A stretch of DNA of 64,000 nucleotides from Trifolium pratense (Eukaryota > Streptophyta > Magnoliopsida > Fabales > Fabaceae): NCBI RefSeq assembly GCF_020283565.1, contig NC_060065.1, forward strand, positions 42,334,409 to 42,398,408, in the 5' to 3' direction. Shown piece by piece: positions 48,140 through 59,483 of the stretch; within the stretch, counting starts at the first letter, position 1; each line of letters opens with the position of its first letter. The position numbers were made by a program, and so were the translations under genes. The notes under the pieces were generated by a model. It did no database searches. It saw nothing but the letters and a program-made list of their open reading frames with translations, and was not told where the DNA came from.

Positions 48140-49535
48140 AAACTTCAAATTTGGAGCAGTTTCTCTCGGGTTCATTTTGTTATTGTACTAGTAAGCATTC
48201 TGCTTAGGTAAGATGACCTACATTCTATCAAAATATTTTGACAGATTCGGCAGTTTCGTGACTCTTATAACTTTTACAGTTGAATGATTGAAGAAGGGAT
48301 CCAGACTATAAGAAACAATTGGGATATTGATGGAAGCAATTTGTTGGATATCTATGCAGGTATGTAGTGTAGGTTCTGATATTCAAAAAAAAAAGATGTA
48401 GTGCAGATTCTGGCCACAACCTATCATATAAACATGATCCAATTATGTATTGTATGTTTTGTTATTAAAATTATTTTAGCCTCTGATGTGACTTTTATTT
48501 TTGTTGGACTGCTTTGATATCCATGTGTGATGTCTTTCCATCTGCTGACCGTGATAATTTTTGCTCTCGGACAACGCTTTGGTGGTGGTCCTCTTGATCT
48601 AATCTCCGGATTCACCGTCATCATCAATGTTAGTCCATTGTGAGTCTTGAATAAGATTGAGATGGTTCTCTTTTCTAACACAGTCTTGAATAAATATCAC
48701 TTTGTATTAATTTCATGTCCTGTTGGTAACTTAATTTAACATGTTAGCTATTACCATGTTCTTGATGTCACATGTAGGGAGTTATTATGCATGTATAAAT
48801 ATTCAATATGAATGTATTTATTTTGCAATAATACTTGATCATTATCCCTTACATTCCAATAATACAATTTATGCTTTTGAAAGTGAACTAAAATTTCACT
48901 TTGACTTTATTACATTTGTGTTTTAACTCATTTGATTGAAGTATTGAATTTGTAGAGTATAGAGAAGTATAGTTAAAAATAACATGATCCAGTCATTGAC
49001 TAAGCATCTCTTCAACAAGGTTTGTCTTCTAAGTTTACTCTGGTATAATCAGCCACCATGACTCTTTTTTTCAGGTAGTAGTTTGATTTTGTTATGTCTC
49101 TTTGATTTCAGCTTGTAGGACTAGGTTTTGATGCAATTTTGGCTTTCATATTCACTAATGTATAACACTAAGGCTCTGCAGCTTTTTTCTATTTTTTTAG
49201 TTAGTTTTAGACTCTCTTTGTTTTTTTTTACAAAAGAGTTAGTTTTAGACTTTTAGTAGTCACAATTTGTTGAATTCTGTTTTTGGTGAGTTTATCATGA
49301 AATTCTGTTTGCATGTTCTTTGTTGAATTCATATGAGAATTCCATTCCAATATCAATTTCTACAGCTTCCTCATTGCTTATATTTTTCCTCTTTGATTGC
49401 TTCCTAGACAGTATATGGACTATGTAAATCTTAAATGATGTTTCAGGCAACTACAAGATACTGTGTTTTTATTTTACAAAATGAATTTATATGGACTTTC
49501 ATTGATGTTGTTTTCAGGATTTTTAAACCTTGTTG

Positions 49536-49600
49536 AAGGAGAAAGACAAATTCAAACCTGGATGTTTTCAAGAAGGAGAAAGACAAATTCAAACCTGGAT
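49536..49600. repeat. Short direct repeat in the CACTA interior
   Basis: AAGGAGAAAGACAAATTCAA followed by ACCTGGAT occurs twice, 37 bp apart. Non-coding. Confidence 0.65.
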
Positions 49601-50344
49601 CTAAGGTAGAAGAAAATTAAGGGAGTGGCAGCAAAAGCTGCGTTTCTGTTACTGAACAGCTCGTCTAGCGAGAAGCATCATCGCCTAGCGAGGACAGCAG
49701 CGTGCTCTGCCTGTGTGTGTTGTTCTTTCCCCTATCCAACCATTCTTGATCATAGGTAAGCAAACTCAAGCTCTTTTCCTTCTCTCCAGGATTATTCTAT
49801 TCTTTTGGTGTTAGAAATATCACTAATCTCATTCACTAATTTGTCTCTTTTGTCTGCAGCTTCACATTGAGTAGGGTACTGTGCTCCCCCCCCCCCCCCC
49901 CCAAAAAAAAGAGACTGCAGCTATTTAGGAGCGAGGCCGGGTTTCTCTCTTATTTGACGTTGTACATTGTTTAGCTTAAGTTTTGGTAAGTTGCTATATA
50001 GGAGCTCTTAGATCTTGCGAACTGTCTTGATTTTGATGACAATATTAGTGATGCAATTTAGGAAAGGGATGTATAGTATGGTGCTATTGTACATATGTGA
50101 TTTGAATTTAATAAGTATTAGGCTTTGGCATTTTAGTGTGGTGAACTATCTTGATTTAGGAAGGGATCTAGGTATGTGTGAAGTTATTGTATGGTGAATT
50201 GTTTTGATATTAATTTTGGATGTTGAATGGTACATATTAGCATTGTTAACATTACTATTTGCCTTAATTCGAATGTAGTGTCATGTTCTTGATTTTTAAT
50301 TTTGGATGTTTGTTGTGAAATTATGTTTATATATGCAAGTTATG

Positions 50345-50345
<1 letters not shown>

Positions 50346-50387
<42 letters not shown>
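50346..50387. repeat. (AT)n microsatellite
   Basis: About 42 bp of uninterrupted AT near the right end of the CACTA element. Confidence 0.9.
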
Positions 50388-50391
<4 letters not shown>

Positions 50392-50693
50392 TGCTGGCTT
50401 GTGGGTTAGATTTTAAAAAAATCAGGATTTAAAATTAAAAAAAAAAGGTGAGGTTTTCACATCTGGTGGAAAGCTTGGCCAGATGTAAAAAGTCCAATTT
50501 AATTTAAAAAAATAATAATTGAAAAAATGGTCAACTGAAGCACGAGAACAGAGGTAAAAAGTGTTGATTTTACATCTGGCTAAGTCAGATGTAAAACGCG
50601 TAAACTTATTATATCTTGTGCGTCTACATCTGACAGGCTGCAGATGTAAAATGGGTTTTTGGCCAGATGTAAAAAGTGTTTTCTGTACTAGTG

Positions 50694-51290
50694 GTCGTTC
50701 AACTACTATAAATACGAAGGCAAGCATATGGTTTCAAGTATCTAAAATCGTGTATTACAAAGCGTGTGTTTTTAGGGATTTTAGAGTGTTAATTGTGAGC
50801 CTTTCTTGTATCTCATTGATGCATGCTTAGGACCTGAGTGTTATTGAGTTGTAAGTGTGAACTTCTCCTAAGCTTTGAAGTACGGAGATTGTTCTATTGT
50901 GTTGTGTGGTTTACTCGCAAGCTTTTAAGCAAGAGTGAATCCTAGTTTCTTAGGAGTGTGTCTCCACCTGTTGTGATTGTTGAATTGAATAACAACGCTG
51001 TCTGTGTTGTTAAGGTGGGAATTGAGACGGGGTCTCATATCTAGGAGTTCCTAGGTAGAAGTGTCATTGGGTAGTGATTAAGTGAGAAGTTGTAAACGGG
51101 TGAGTTTAGCTTCGAAGTAATACTGCTGATAGTGGACTTCATTCCTGGATTGGTATCCCCCAGAGTAGGCTTTAGGCTGAACTGGGTTAACAACTCTTGT
51201 GTGTTATTTACTTTACTGTTTGTATTGTTTTATGTTATTTGCTCTGTTTATAGACAAATTTTGGCGCACCAGTAACAACATCTGTCTACA
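50694..51290 (+). mobile_element. Copia-like LTR sequence, right part
   Basis: Continues the sequence interrupted at 47189. TATAAATACGAAGG (50708) looks like an LTR TATA box, and the downstream text ending GGTATCCCCCAGAGTAGGC is typical of the R/U5 part of plant Copia LTRs. At 51290-51345 an AAGTGTTGCTACACC...GAGCAACACCTGTCC block resembles the left part's start. No pol, so a solo LTR or remnant. Confidence 0.4.
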
Positions 51291-51534
51291 ACAGACAAGT
51301 GTTGCTACACCTTGAGCAACACCTGTCCACTGTGTGCCAGGAATTTCAGTTTTTTTTATTTCGATAGGATGAATATCACGGTGGATGTAGAGGTAGAGCG
51401 AATGACAAATAATTTTGTTGGCTAAGGTGAATGTTTATAGAACATTTTTTTTTACTCGTATGATGTTTAAATTATAGTTAAAATACTTTATATTGTTCAA
51501 AAACTGAGCTCATTCATAATAATTTTATGTTTCT

Positions 51535-52712
51535 TGATGACGTTAGTCATTACATGGAAATAAAGACCATTTTCAAGTGATTTTAGAGGTTTTTGACCTA
51601 AATCATGAAGAATAAGACATTGATTTGAAGCTACATGCGAAGGAAGAGAGCAAATGAAAATTGTTGGATTTTATAGCATTTTTACGCCTGGGGCGGAATT
51701 CTTTACGCCTGGGGCGGAAATTTCACTGAAGAACCAAGATTGCTCACTGTTTTGCCGTTTCAGGCGGAAAAAGCTGTGCCTGAAACGTAATTCTTTACGC
51801 CTGAGGCGGAAATTCTGTGCCTCAGGCGGAAAACGTTACTTTTGATCATTTTTATAAAAAGGAAACATCAGATCTGGATCATTATCGAATTTTTGAGACT
51901 GAGAACAACATTTGGAGCTATTTTGGAGGATCAAGAGCGACCAAGCAAGGATTCAAGTGTGGAAACACATCAAGATTCTTCTTGTAATTATGCTTTCTTT
52001 CATTTTATTTGATGTAATTTCTGAATTTGCAATGTCTAGCTAAATTCTCATGATTGGTCCTTAGGTGATTCTAATTACTTTTGATCTTGAACTATGTGAT
52101 TGTCATATGATATGATTAATGAATTACGAAGTTAGTTTCTATTGATTGTTCTTTGTGCTTAATGCTTTGTATGAATTCGCGACTTATATGATGATTGCAA
52201 TGATTTGTTTTACTATGACGATAGGAATAACTCATCGATCTAGGAACAATTGATCAATTAATTTTCACTTAAGAAATTTTGGATTGTTAATTGAGATTAA
52301 AAGATTAAAGGTTGTAAACCTCAATTGATCATAGATTACCTAAGACATTAGGAATCGATGATCAAGGGAGAGGATTATGTTACCAAGACATTGGGCATAA
52401 TCATTTTTGATTTAATCTAATCATGAAACTAATTTGAATAATTCGTTATCATACATGGCGTTACCAAGAGAAATAGTAATTAGATGACCCAAAAAGGACC
52501 AATCGCTTTTCTTACATCAATCTAAACACCAAAGAAATTCTAAAGTTTTAAAATTTAAACTTGAAACCAAACAAGAACCCCCTTTTTACAATTTATGTCA
52601 ATTTACATGAGTATGTCTTCAATTTACAATTGATTTACAACAATCCCTGCGGAGAGAACGATTTTATTATACTACTTGACGGCTATTTAGTACACTTGCT
52701 AAATTTCCATCA
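51535..52712 (+). repeat. 5' LTR of the Athila-type element
   Basis: Begins TGATGACGTTAGTCATTACA. Near the start (51684-51840) it carries five or six GCC(TGG/TGA)GGCGGAA-type motifs that recur in the post-pol spacer. The ORF across these motifs is not a gene. Confidence 0.92.
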
Positions 52713-52718
52713 AGTTTT

Positions 52719-52736
52719 TGGCGCCGTTGCCGGGGA
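52719..52736 (+). other. Primer binding site, tRNA-Asp type
   Basis: TGGCGCCGTTGCCGGGGA, 6 nt inside the 5' LTR, is complementary to the 3' end of tRNA-Asp including CCA. Diagnostic for Athila-type elements. Confidence 0.88.
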
Positions 52737-52915
52737 TTGTTGATTAAATCAACAAGGCAATTGAGTCATACTTTTAAATTTTATTGTTTTATTGATTAAG
52801 TTTTTGTTTATTTTAATTATAAATATATATAAAAAAAAAATATAAGTTCTGAATTTTATTTTCATTTTCATTCTTGTGTAGTGCAGTTGCTTCTTAAGGT
52901 ATTTTCTGGTTGTTT

Positions 52916-55900
52916 ATGCAAGGTAGGAAAGTAGCAAGAGAACTTGTCTTTGATCCTGAAATAGAGAAAACAGCTAAAGCAAACAGGAAAGCAGTTCGGT
53001 TAGCCCGAGAGGCTGCCCGGTTAGCAGGTGTTGCACAAGAAAGTAGTGAAGAAGCGGTTTCTAGTCCAAACACAACGGACAACGAAGCCAACATCATGGC
53101 TGAAAATCCACCACCACCTCCACCAGTTGTGCCTGAGAGGATGTTAGGTGACTATGGGCAAAGAAACAATGGAGAGCTTGCCAATCTGGGTTTCCAACCG
53201 AGAAATCATGTGTCATTTGATATCAAGAATTCAGTGCTCAGCGCCCTCAAGGAGAATCAATACTCAGGGGCAGAAACACAATGTCCAAATCTCCACCTGG
53301 AGCATTTCTATGAAGCTTGTGACTATACAGACCCACCAGGAGTATCTGAATCAGATAAAAGATTAAGGCTTTTCAAGTACTCGTTAACTGGAAGAGCTAA
53401 AGACTGGCTGGACACAATACCACCTAACACCATCAATACTTGGCAAGAGCTAGAGATGAAGTTCATGGATAGGTACTTCCCAATTCATAAGTATCTTGAA
53501 AGAAGAGCTGACATTACAAGTTTTGAGCAAGGAGACTCCGAAACATTGTATGATGCCTGGGAAAGATTCAAACTGAGCCTGAAGAAGTGTCCTAAGCATG
53601 GGCTTGATAGTCATACTCAAATGCAGCATTTCACACAAGGATTGAGAGCTCAAACTAGAATGTTTCTAGATGCATCGGCAGGTGGATCTTTGAAAAATAA
53701 AAATCAAACTCAAGCTAGAGAGTTGGTGGAATCCATGGCTCAAAATGAGTACAGAGTTGAAAATGATCGTGGTGCAAAGAAGAAGGCAGGCATGATAGAG
53801 CTTGATACTCAAACTGCTCTTTTGGCCCAATCTACATTGATGAATTCTCAAATGGCAGCTGTGTTGAAACACCTCACTAGCACTCCTAATGCCCAAATGC
53901 CAGTCATGGCAGCTAATGAAGTGAAATGTGATTTTTGTGGACAAGGGCATGCTAATGGCCAATGTTTTCCTGAAGGGTCAGAAGAGGCAAAGTACCTAGC
54001 CAACTTCAAAAGAAACAACCCAAAGTATGATCCATATTCAAACACTTATAACCCAGGTTGGAGAGACCATCCAAACTTTGGTTGGGGAGGAAATCAAAAC
54101 TCAAATCAATCTCAACAACAATCTTCTTCACAAAACTCTCAACAAAGGAGACCTTCTCAATTAGAGGATACACTTACTCAATTCATAAAGGTGACTCAAG
54201 GGAACTTCGAAGCTATGAAGGTTAGCCAAGATCAAATGAAAGCCAACCAAGATGTTGCCAACAAGAATCATGAAGCTTCAATTAAGAACTTGGAAACTCA
54301 AGTTGGGCAATTGTCAAGGCAATTCGCGGCTACTCAAAATAATGGTTTTGAAGGTTCTACAAAGGATAATCCGAGGAATGAAAGTTGCAAGGCGATTAAT
54401 TTGAGAAATAGAGTGGTTCCTTCACCTGAGATTGTAACGAAGAAAAAGAGTGAGCCTAGTGTTGAGGGAGTGAAAGAAAAAAATAATGTTGAGGGAGAAG
54501 TTGAACATGAGAATGAGGGAGAAGTTGAGAATGATTTAGAGAAAATGATTGAGAGTGAGAAAGAGGAGTTAGTTGAAGATGAGAAAGAGAAAAAAATTGA
54601 AAAAGAGAATGATGAGAAGTTAGTTGAAAAGAAAGGCAAGGGTGTAGAGGAGAAAGAAAGTTCTGTCCATGCTAAATTGCCATATCCGCGCAAGAAGAAG
54701 GCAAAGGCTAATGATCATCAACAATTCAAAAAGTTTATGAAGATGCTTCATGATCTCCAAATTAACATTCCTTTTGCTGAAGTGTTGGAACAAATGCCTG
54801 TCTATGCCAAATTCATGAAAGATCTCTTGACAAAGAAAAGGAAACCTCTTGATGATGACACAGTTGATATGACAGAGGAATGTAGCGCCATAATTCAAAA
54901 GAAGCTTCCTCAAAAGAAGAAAGATCCGGGAAGTTTTACTATCCCATGTTCTATTGGCAACATTTCCGTTGGTCGAGCTCTATGTGATTTGGGAGCAAGC
55001 ATAAATCTCATGCCATTGTCAATGATGAAAAAGATTCCGGGAGCCGTTGCTAAACCTACAAAAATGCAACTCTCTTTGGCTGATCGATCAATAGTACATC
55101 CATATGGCATACTACATGATGTTTTGGTAAGAGTTGCTGAATTTGTTTTTCCGGCTGATTTTGTAATTCTTGATATGGAAGATGATGCCGAGGTAGAGCC
55201 GTTGTTATTGGGTAGGCCATTCTTAGCTACCGGAAGAGCATTGATTGATGTTGAGATGGGAGAACTTATGTTGAGAACACATGGGGAACAAGTCATGTTT
55301 AACGTGTTCAAAGCTATGAAACACCATGAGGATGAGCCACAATGTTACAAGGTTGACGTGATTGAGGAAGTGGTAGAAGATGTCTTAGTGGAAGAAACAC
55401 CATCCTTACCTTTAGAAAGAGTAATTGTTAATTCCATCGATGATTTGGAAGAGGAATGGGACAAGGAGATTGAAATTTGTCTCCGTCAGCTTGAATCATG
55501 TAAAGAAGAAGAAGCACAAAAAGATTTTGAAAATGTGTATGATGTGGAAGAGAAAGCTAGTGGTAAGGAGGACCTAAAAGTTACTATTCCGGAGTTGAAA
55601 GAGCTCCCACCTCACTTAAAATATGTTTTCTTAGGAGAAGATGCTTCACAACCGGCAATCATAAGCAGCAGGTTGAGTTCTTTGGAAGCAGAGAAGCTAA
55701 CTAGAGTCTTGCGAGAAAATAAAGAAGCCATGGGTTGGAGCATCTCTGATTTGAAAGGGATTAGTCCCGGATTCTGTATGCATAAGATAAAAATGGAAGA
55801 TGAATACAAACCTGTGGTGCAACCTCAAAGAAGACTAAATCCAACCATGAAAGAAGTGGTGAAGAAAGAGGTTCTTAAACTCCTAGAAGCTGGTATGATT

Positions 55901-58486
55901 TATCCAATCTCGGATAGTGCGTGGGTTAGTCCTGTCCATGTGGTCCCGAAAAAAGGTGGTATGACAGTTGTGAGAAATGAAAAAAATGAACTGATACCCA
56001 CTCGAACCGTCACTGGGTGGCGGATGTGTATAGACTACAGGCGGTTGAACTCAGCAACAAGGAAGGACCATTTTCCTCTTCCATTCATGGACCAAATGTT
56101 GGAAAGGCTTGCAGGGCAGGCCTATTATTGCTTTTTGGATGGATATTCTGGGTACAATCAGATTGTGGTAGACCCAGAGGATCAGGAGAAAACAGCTTTT
56201 ACTTGTCCTTTTGGAGTATTTGCTTACCGGAAGATGCCTTTCGGGTTGTGCAACGCACCGGCCACATTCCAGCGGTGTATGCTATCTATTTTTGCTGATA
56301 TGATGGAGGACACAATCGAGGTATTTATGGATGATTTTTCTGTATTTGGTAAGTCTTTTGATAAATGTTTAGCCAATTTGAATGCCGTATTGAAGAGATG
56401 CATAAGTACCAATTTAGTTTTAAATTGGGAAAAATGTCATTTTATGGTTAAAGAAGGTATTGTGCTTGGACACAAAATCTCTTCAAAGGGCATTCAAGTT
56501 GACCAAGCAAAGATAGAGGTTATTAAGGAATTGCCCCCTCCCGTTAATGTTAAGGGAGTGAGAAGTTTTTTGGGTCATGCCGGTTTCTATCGGCGTTTCA
56601 TCAAAGACTTTTCGAAAATAGCTAAGCCCTTAAGTAACCTCCTTGTGAAGGAAAATGAATTCAAATTTGATGATGAATGTTTGAATGCTTTTGTTGTGAT
56701 TAAAGAAAAGTTGGTCACCGCGCCCATAATCGTTGCACCTAATTGGGATCTCCCTTTTGAATTAATGTGTGATGCAAGTGATTATGCGGTTGGAGCGGTG
56801 CTTGGTCAACGACATGCGAAATTTTTCCATGCTATATATTACGCAAGCAAGGTTTTGAATGAAAATCAAATCAATTATACAACTACTGAAAAAGAGTTGC
56901 TTGCAATAGTATTTGCTTTGGAAAAATTTCGCTCTTATCTGATTGGATCGAAAGTTGTTGTTTTTTCAGATCACTCGGCACTTAAGTACCTCCTCACAAA
57001 AGGCGACTCAAAGCCTAGACTCTTGAGGTGGGTACTACTTTTGCAGGAATTTGATTTGGAGATAAAAGACAAGAAAGGTGTGGAGAATGTGGTCGCTGAC
57101 CATTTGTCAAGGTTAGAAAATCCAATGGTGACCACAAAAGAGAAGTGCATTAACGAAGAGTTCCCGGATGAAAAATTGCTGATGGTTTCTAAAAGGCCTT
57201 GGTTTGCTGACATGGCTAATTTCAAAGCAGGAAATGAAATTCCGGAGGACTATTCCTATCAACAAAAGAAGAAATTCTTTAGAGATGCTAACTTCTATTT
57301 TTGGGATGATCCATACCTATTTAAGGTGGGGCAAGATGGCTTGATCCGTAGATGTGTTGATGAAGAAGAGGCGCAAAGCATAATGTGGCATTGCCACAGT
57401 TCTCCATATGGTGGTCATCACAGTGGTCCACGAACAGCAGCAAAGGTGCTTCAAAGTGGTTTCTTTTGGCCGACACTGTTTGCAGATTGTGTAGAGTTTG
57501 CTAGAAGATGTGATAATTGCCAGAGGACCGGCAATGTTTCAAAGCGGGATGAGATGCCTCTAAACCAAATGCTCGAAGTAGAACCTTTTGATTGTTGGGG
57601 GATTGATTTTATGGGACCTTTTCCATCTTCACGGTCTAATCTTCATATATTGGTGTGTGTAGATTATGTTACAAAATGGGTGGAAGCTATTCCTTGCCAA
57701 GCGAATGATTCCCATACCGTGGTGAAGTTCCTTAAAGAAAATATTTTTACTCGGTTTGGGGTTCCTAGAATTCTCATTAGTGATGGAGGCAAACATTTTT
57801 GTAACAAATACTTGGAGAATGTCTTGGAGAAATACAATGTCAAGCACAAGGTGGCCACTCCATACCATCCTCAGACAAGTGGACAAGTTGAAGTATCTAA
57901 CCGGCAATTGAAACAAATTCTGGAGAAAACGGTTTCTACTTCAAGGAAAGACTGGTCAATGAAGCTTAATGATACACTTTGGGCTTATAGAACCGCATTC
58001 AAGACACACTTGGGGTTCTCTCCATACCAACTAGTTTATGGCAAATCATGTCACCTACCGGTTGAGCTAGAACACAAGGCATATTGGGCTGTGAAATTTT
58101 TAAATTTTGATGCAGGTCTTGCGGGTGAGAAAAGATTGCTTAAGCTGAATGAACTTGAAGAATGGCGGATGCAAGCATATGAAAATGCCGTGATTTTTAA
58201 AGCAAGAACAAAGAAGTATCATGATAAAGGGCTGGTAAGAAAGGAGTTTAAGAAAGGACAGCAAGTCTTGTTATTCAATTCTCGTTTAAGGTTGTTCCCG
58301 GGTAAGCTGATGTCTCGGTGGTCTGGTCCGTTTGTCATTAAGGAAGTTTTTCCACACGGGGCTGTGGAAATTTTTACACCAGGAGAGGAGGAGAAATCTT
58401 TCAAAGTAAATGGACAAAGACTCAAGTTTTATAAGGGAGGAGATTTTAACCGCCACAAGGTGGCAGTACTTTTCGAAGACCCTTGA
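52916..58486 (+). CDS. Gag-pol polyprotein of the Athila-type retrotransposon
   Basis: 1856 codons from the ATG at 52916, uninterrupted. The Gag core (RLRLFKYSLTGRAKDWLDTI...) is followed by one CCHC zinc knuckle (CDFCGQGHANGQC, about residues 338-350) and a Glu/Lys-rich linker. Protease active site DLGAS at residue 691. Reverse transcriptase with FMDD catalytic pair Asp1139-Asp1140 (FMDDFSVFG). RNase H begins with CDASDYAVGAV (Asp1286). Integrase has an HHCC zinc finger (second pair CDNC from residue 1532) and the catalytic triad Asp1564, Asp1623, Glu1659 with the standard 35-residue spacing between the last two. All residues checked are present. Gag and pol are fused in one frame, as in many plant gypsy elements. 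Confidence 0.95.
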   Translation: MQGRKVARELVFDPEIEKTAKANRKAVRLAREAARLAGVAQESSEEAVSSPNTTDNEANIMAENPPPPPPVVPERMLGDYGQRNNGELANLGFQPRNHVSFDIKNSVLSALKENQYSGAETQCPNLHLEHFYEACDYTDPPGVSESDKRLRLFKYSLTGRAKDWLDTIPPNTINTWQELEMKFMDRYFPIHKYLERRADITSFEQGDSETLYDAWERFKLSLKKCPKHGLDSHTQMQHFTQGLRAQTRMFLDASAGGSLKNKNQTQARELVESMAQNEYRVENDRGAKKKAGMIELDTQTALLAQSTLMNSQMAAVLKHLTSTPNAQMPVMAANEVKCDFCGQGHANGQCFPEGSEEAKYLANFKRNNPKYDPYSNTYNPGWRDHPNFGWGGNQNSNQSQQQSSSQNSQQRRPSQLEDTLTQFIKVTQGNFEAMKVSQDQMKANQDVANKNHEASIKNLETQVGQLSRQFAATQNNGFEGSTKDNPRNESCKAINLRNRVVPSPEIVTKKKSEPSVEGVKEKNNVEGEVEHENEGEVENDLEKMIESEKEELVEDEKEKKIEKENDEKLVEKKGKGVEEKESSVHAKLPYPRKKKAKANDHQQFKKFMKMLHDLQINIPFAEVLEQMPVYAKFMKDLLTKKRKPLDDDTVDMTEECSAIIQKKLPQKKKDPGSFTIPCSIGNISVGRALCDLGASINLMPLSMMKKIPGAVAKPTKMQLSLADRSIVHPYGILHDVLVRVAEFVFPADFVILDMEDDAEVEPLLLGRPFLATGRALIDVEMGELMLRTHGEQVMFNVFKAMKHHEDEPQCYKVDVIEEVVEDVLVEETPSLPLERVIVNSIDDLEEEWDKEIEICLRQLESCKEEEAQKDFENVYDVEEKASGKEDLKVTIPELKELPPHLKYVFLGEDASQPAIISSRLSSLEAEKLTRVLRENKEAMGWSISDLKGISPGFCMHKIKMEDEYKPVVQPQRRLNPTMKEVVKKEVLKLLEAGMIYPISDSAWVSPVHVVPKKGGMTVVRNEKNELIPTRTVTGWRMCIDYRRLNSATRKDHFPLPFMDQMLERLAGQAYYCFLDGYSGYNQIVVDPEDQEKTAFTCPFGVFAYRKMPFGLCNAPATFQRCMLSIFADMMEDTIEVFMDDFSVFGKSFDKCLANLNAVLKRCISTNLVLNWEKCHFMVKEGIVLGHKISSKGIQVDQAKIEVIKELPPPVNVKGVRSFLGHAGFYRRFIKDFSKIAKPLSNLLVKENEFKFDDECLNAFVVIKEKLVTAPIIVAPNWDLPFELMCDASDYAVGAVLGQRHAKFFHAIYYASKVLNENQINYTTTEKELLAIVFALEKFRSYLIGSKVVVFSDHSALKYLLTKGDSKPRLLRWVLLLQEFDLEIKDKKGVENVVADHLSRLENPMVTTKEKCINEEFPDEKLLMVSKRPWFADMANFKAGNEIPEDYSYQQKKKFFRDANFYFWDDPYLFKVGQDGLIRRCVDEEEAQSIMWHCHSSPYGGHHSGPRTAAKVLQSGFFWPTLFADCVEFARRCDNCQRTGNVSKRDEMPLNQMLEVEPFDCWGIDFMGPFPSSRSNLHILVCVDYVTKWVEAIPCQANDSHTVVKFLKENIFTRFGVPRILISDGGKHFCNKYLENVLEKYNVKHKVATPYHPQTSGQVEVSNRQLKQILEKTVSTSRKDWSMKLNDTLWAYRTAFKTHLGFSPYQLVYGKSCHLPVELEHKAYWAVKFLNFDAGLAGEKRLLKLNELEEWRMQAYENAVIFKARTKKYHDKGLVRKEFKKGQQVLLFNSRLRLFPGKLMSRWSGPFVIKEVFPHGAVEIFTPGEEEKSFKVNGQRLKFYKGGDFNRHKVAVLFEDP

Positions 58487-59483
58487 GGTTCCGAGACCGT
58501 CGAGCTAATGACGCTAAAAGTAGCGCTGCTTGGGAGGCAACCCAAGGTTTTATTTAATCGTAATAGTTTTTCTTGTGATTTTTTTTGTGTTGTGCAGGTC
58601 AAATTGAAAAAAAAAAAAAAGAGGAGTGTGAAAAGGGTCACAATCAGGAATTTACGCTTGGGACACAAAAATTGCACCTAAGGCGTAAGAAAGGAGCAGA
58701 AAAATTCAAATCCTGAGTGATTTACGTTTGGGGCGGAAGAAATTGCGCCTAAGGCGTAAAAATAATGATGAAAAATGGGTGCCCACTGTTTTGCCGTTTG
58801 GGGCGGAATAAATTACGTTTGGGGCGTAAAAATCCTGAAGAAATTGGGTTGTTCAATATTTTGCCGTTTGGGGCGGAATCCTTGCCGTTTGGGGCGGAAA
58901 ATCATGCTGAAAAAGATGGTGCTCTCTGTTTTGCCGTTTCAGGCGTAAAAACTCACGTTCTAGGCGGAAAAATCACGTTTTAGGCGTAGAAACACATGAA
59001 ACCCTCATTCTTTCTCTCAAATTTCATCTTCTTCAACAAACCTTATCCTTTCTCTCAAACTTCATCTCCTTCCTCACACAAATCCTCCATTAACAACCAT
59101 CCAAACCTTCAAACCCAACACAAATCCTTCATTAAAACAACAACCACAACAAATTCACCCATTATCTTTCACCAATTCTTCCCTCAAATCCCAAACCCTT
59201 CTTGAACCAAAACTTTCCAAATCCTTCAAAACCCCATTAAAACAACAACCTCTCTCACACCCATAACACCAAACCCACGAAAATTTCTTCCATCCAACTC
59301 TATCCTTCAAAACCCATCATCAACAACAACCAATTCTTCAAATTTTTCCAAAACCCAAAATCAAAAACCCTTCAAAACCCTACACGAAAATTCATCCAAA
59401 AAAAAAAAAACCACCATAAATCTTCATCTTTTCCATCAATCACCCATAAACCATTACCCTTCTCAATCTTTACCTTTCTCACC
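58487..59483 (+). other. Post-pol spacer with GGGGCGGAA motif array and C-rich tract
   Basis: 58640-58990 holds about twelve copies of a 15-20 bp motif such as TTGCCGTTTGGGGCGGAA or ACGTTTGGGGCGTAAAAA, akin to those in the LTR. 59000-59480 is then C- and A-rich (many AACCC/CTTCAAA), the probable leader of the second ORF. No protein recognised. Confidence 0.6.

Larger units (their letters stand above)
47190..50693. mobile_element. CACTA (En/Spm) element, non-autonomous, 3504 bp
   Basis: Starts CACTAGTAAAAATATG and ends TTTTCTGTACTAGTG; the 3-bp target GTC is present on both sides (47187-47189 and 50694-50696). Subterminal regions carry many direct and inverted copies of ACATCTG/CAGATGT, as expected for transposase binding sites (for example ACATCTGGCTAAGTCAGATGT-like palindromes around 50573-50593). 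No transposase frame is recognisable. The interior holds a host gene fragment (IQM-like), a 17-base poly-C run and an (AT)n tract. Confidence 0.9.

Noticed and set aside
48424..48681. 85-codon minus-strand ORF inside the CACTA element
   Set aside because: No similarity to CACTA transposases or other families that I can recognise; likely chance.
51654..51845. 63-codon ORF repeated identically at 62442-62633
   Set aside because: Its identity only reflects the two LTR copies; it runs across the GGCGGAA motif array and has no known domain.
54334..54693. 119-codon minus-strand ORF rich in Ser and Phe
   Set aside because: Antisense of the Glu/Lys-rich linker of the Athila gag-pol; a composition artefact.
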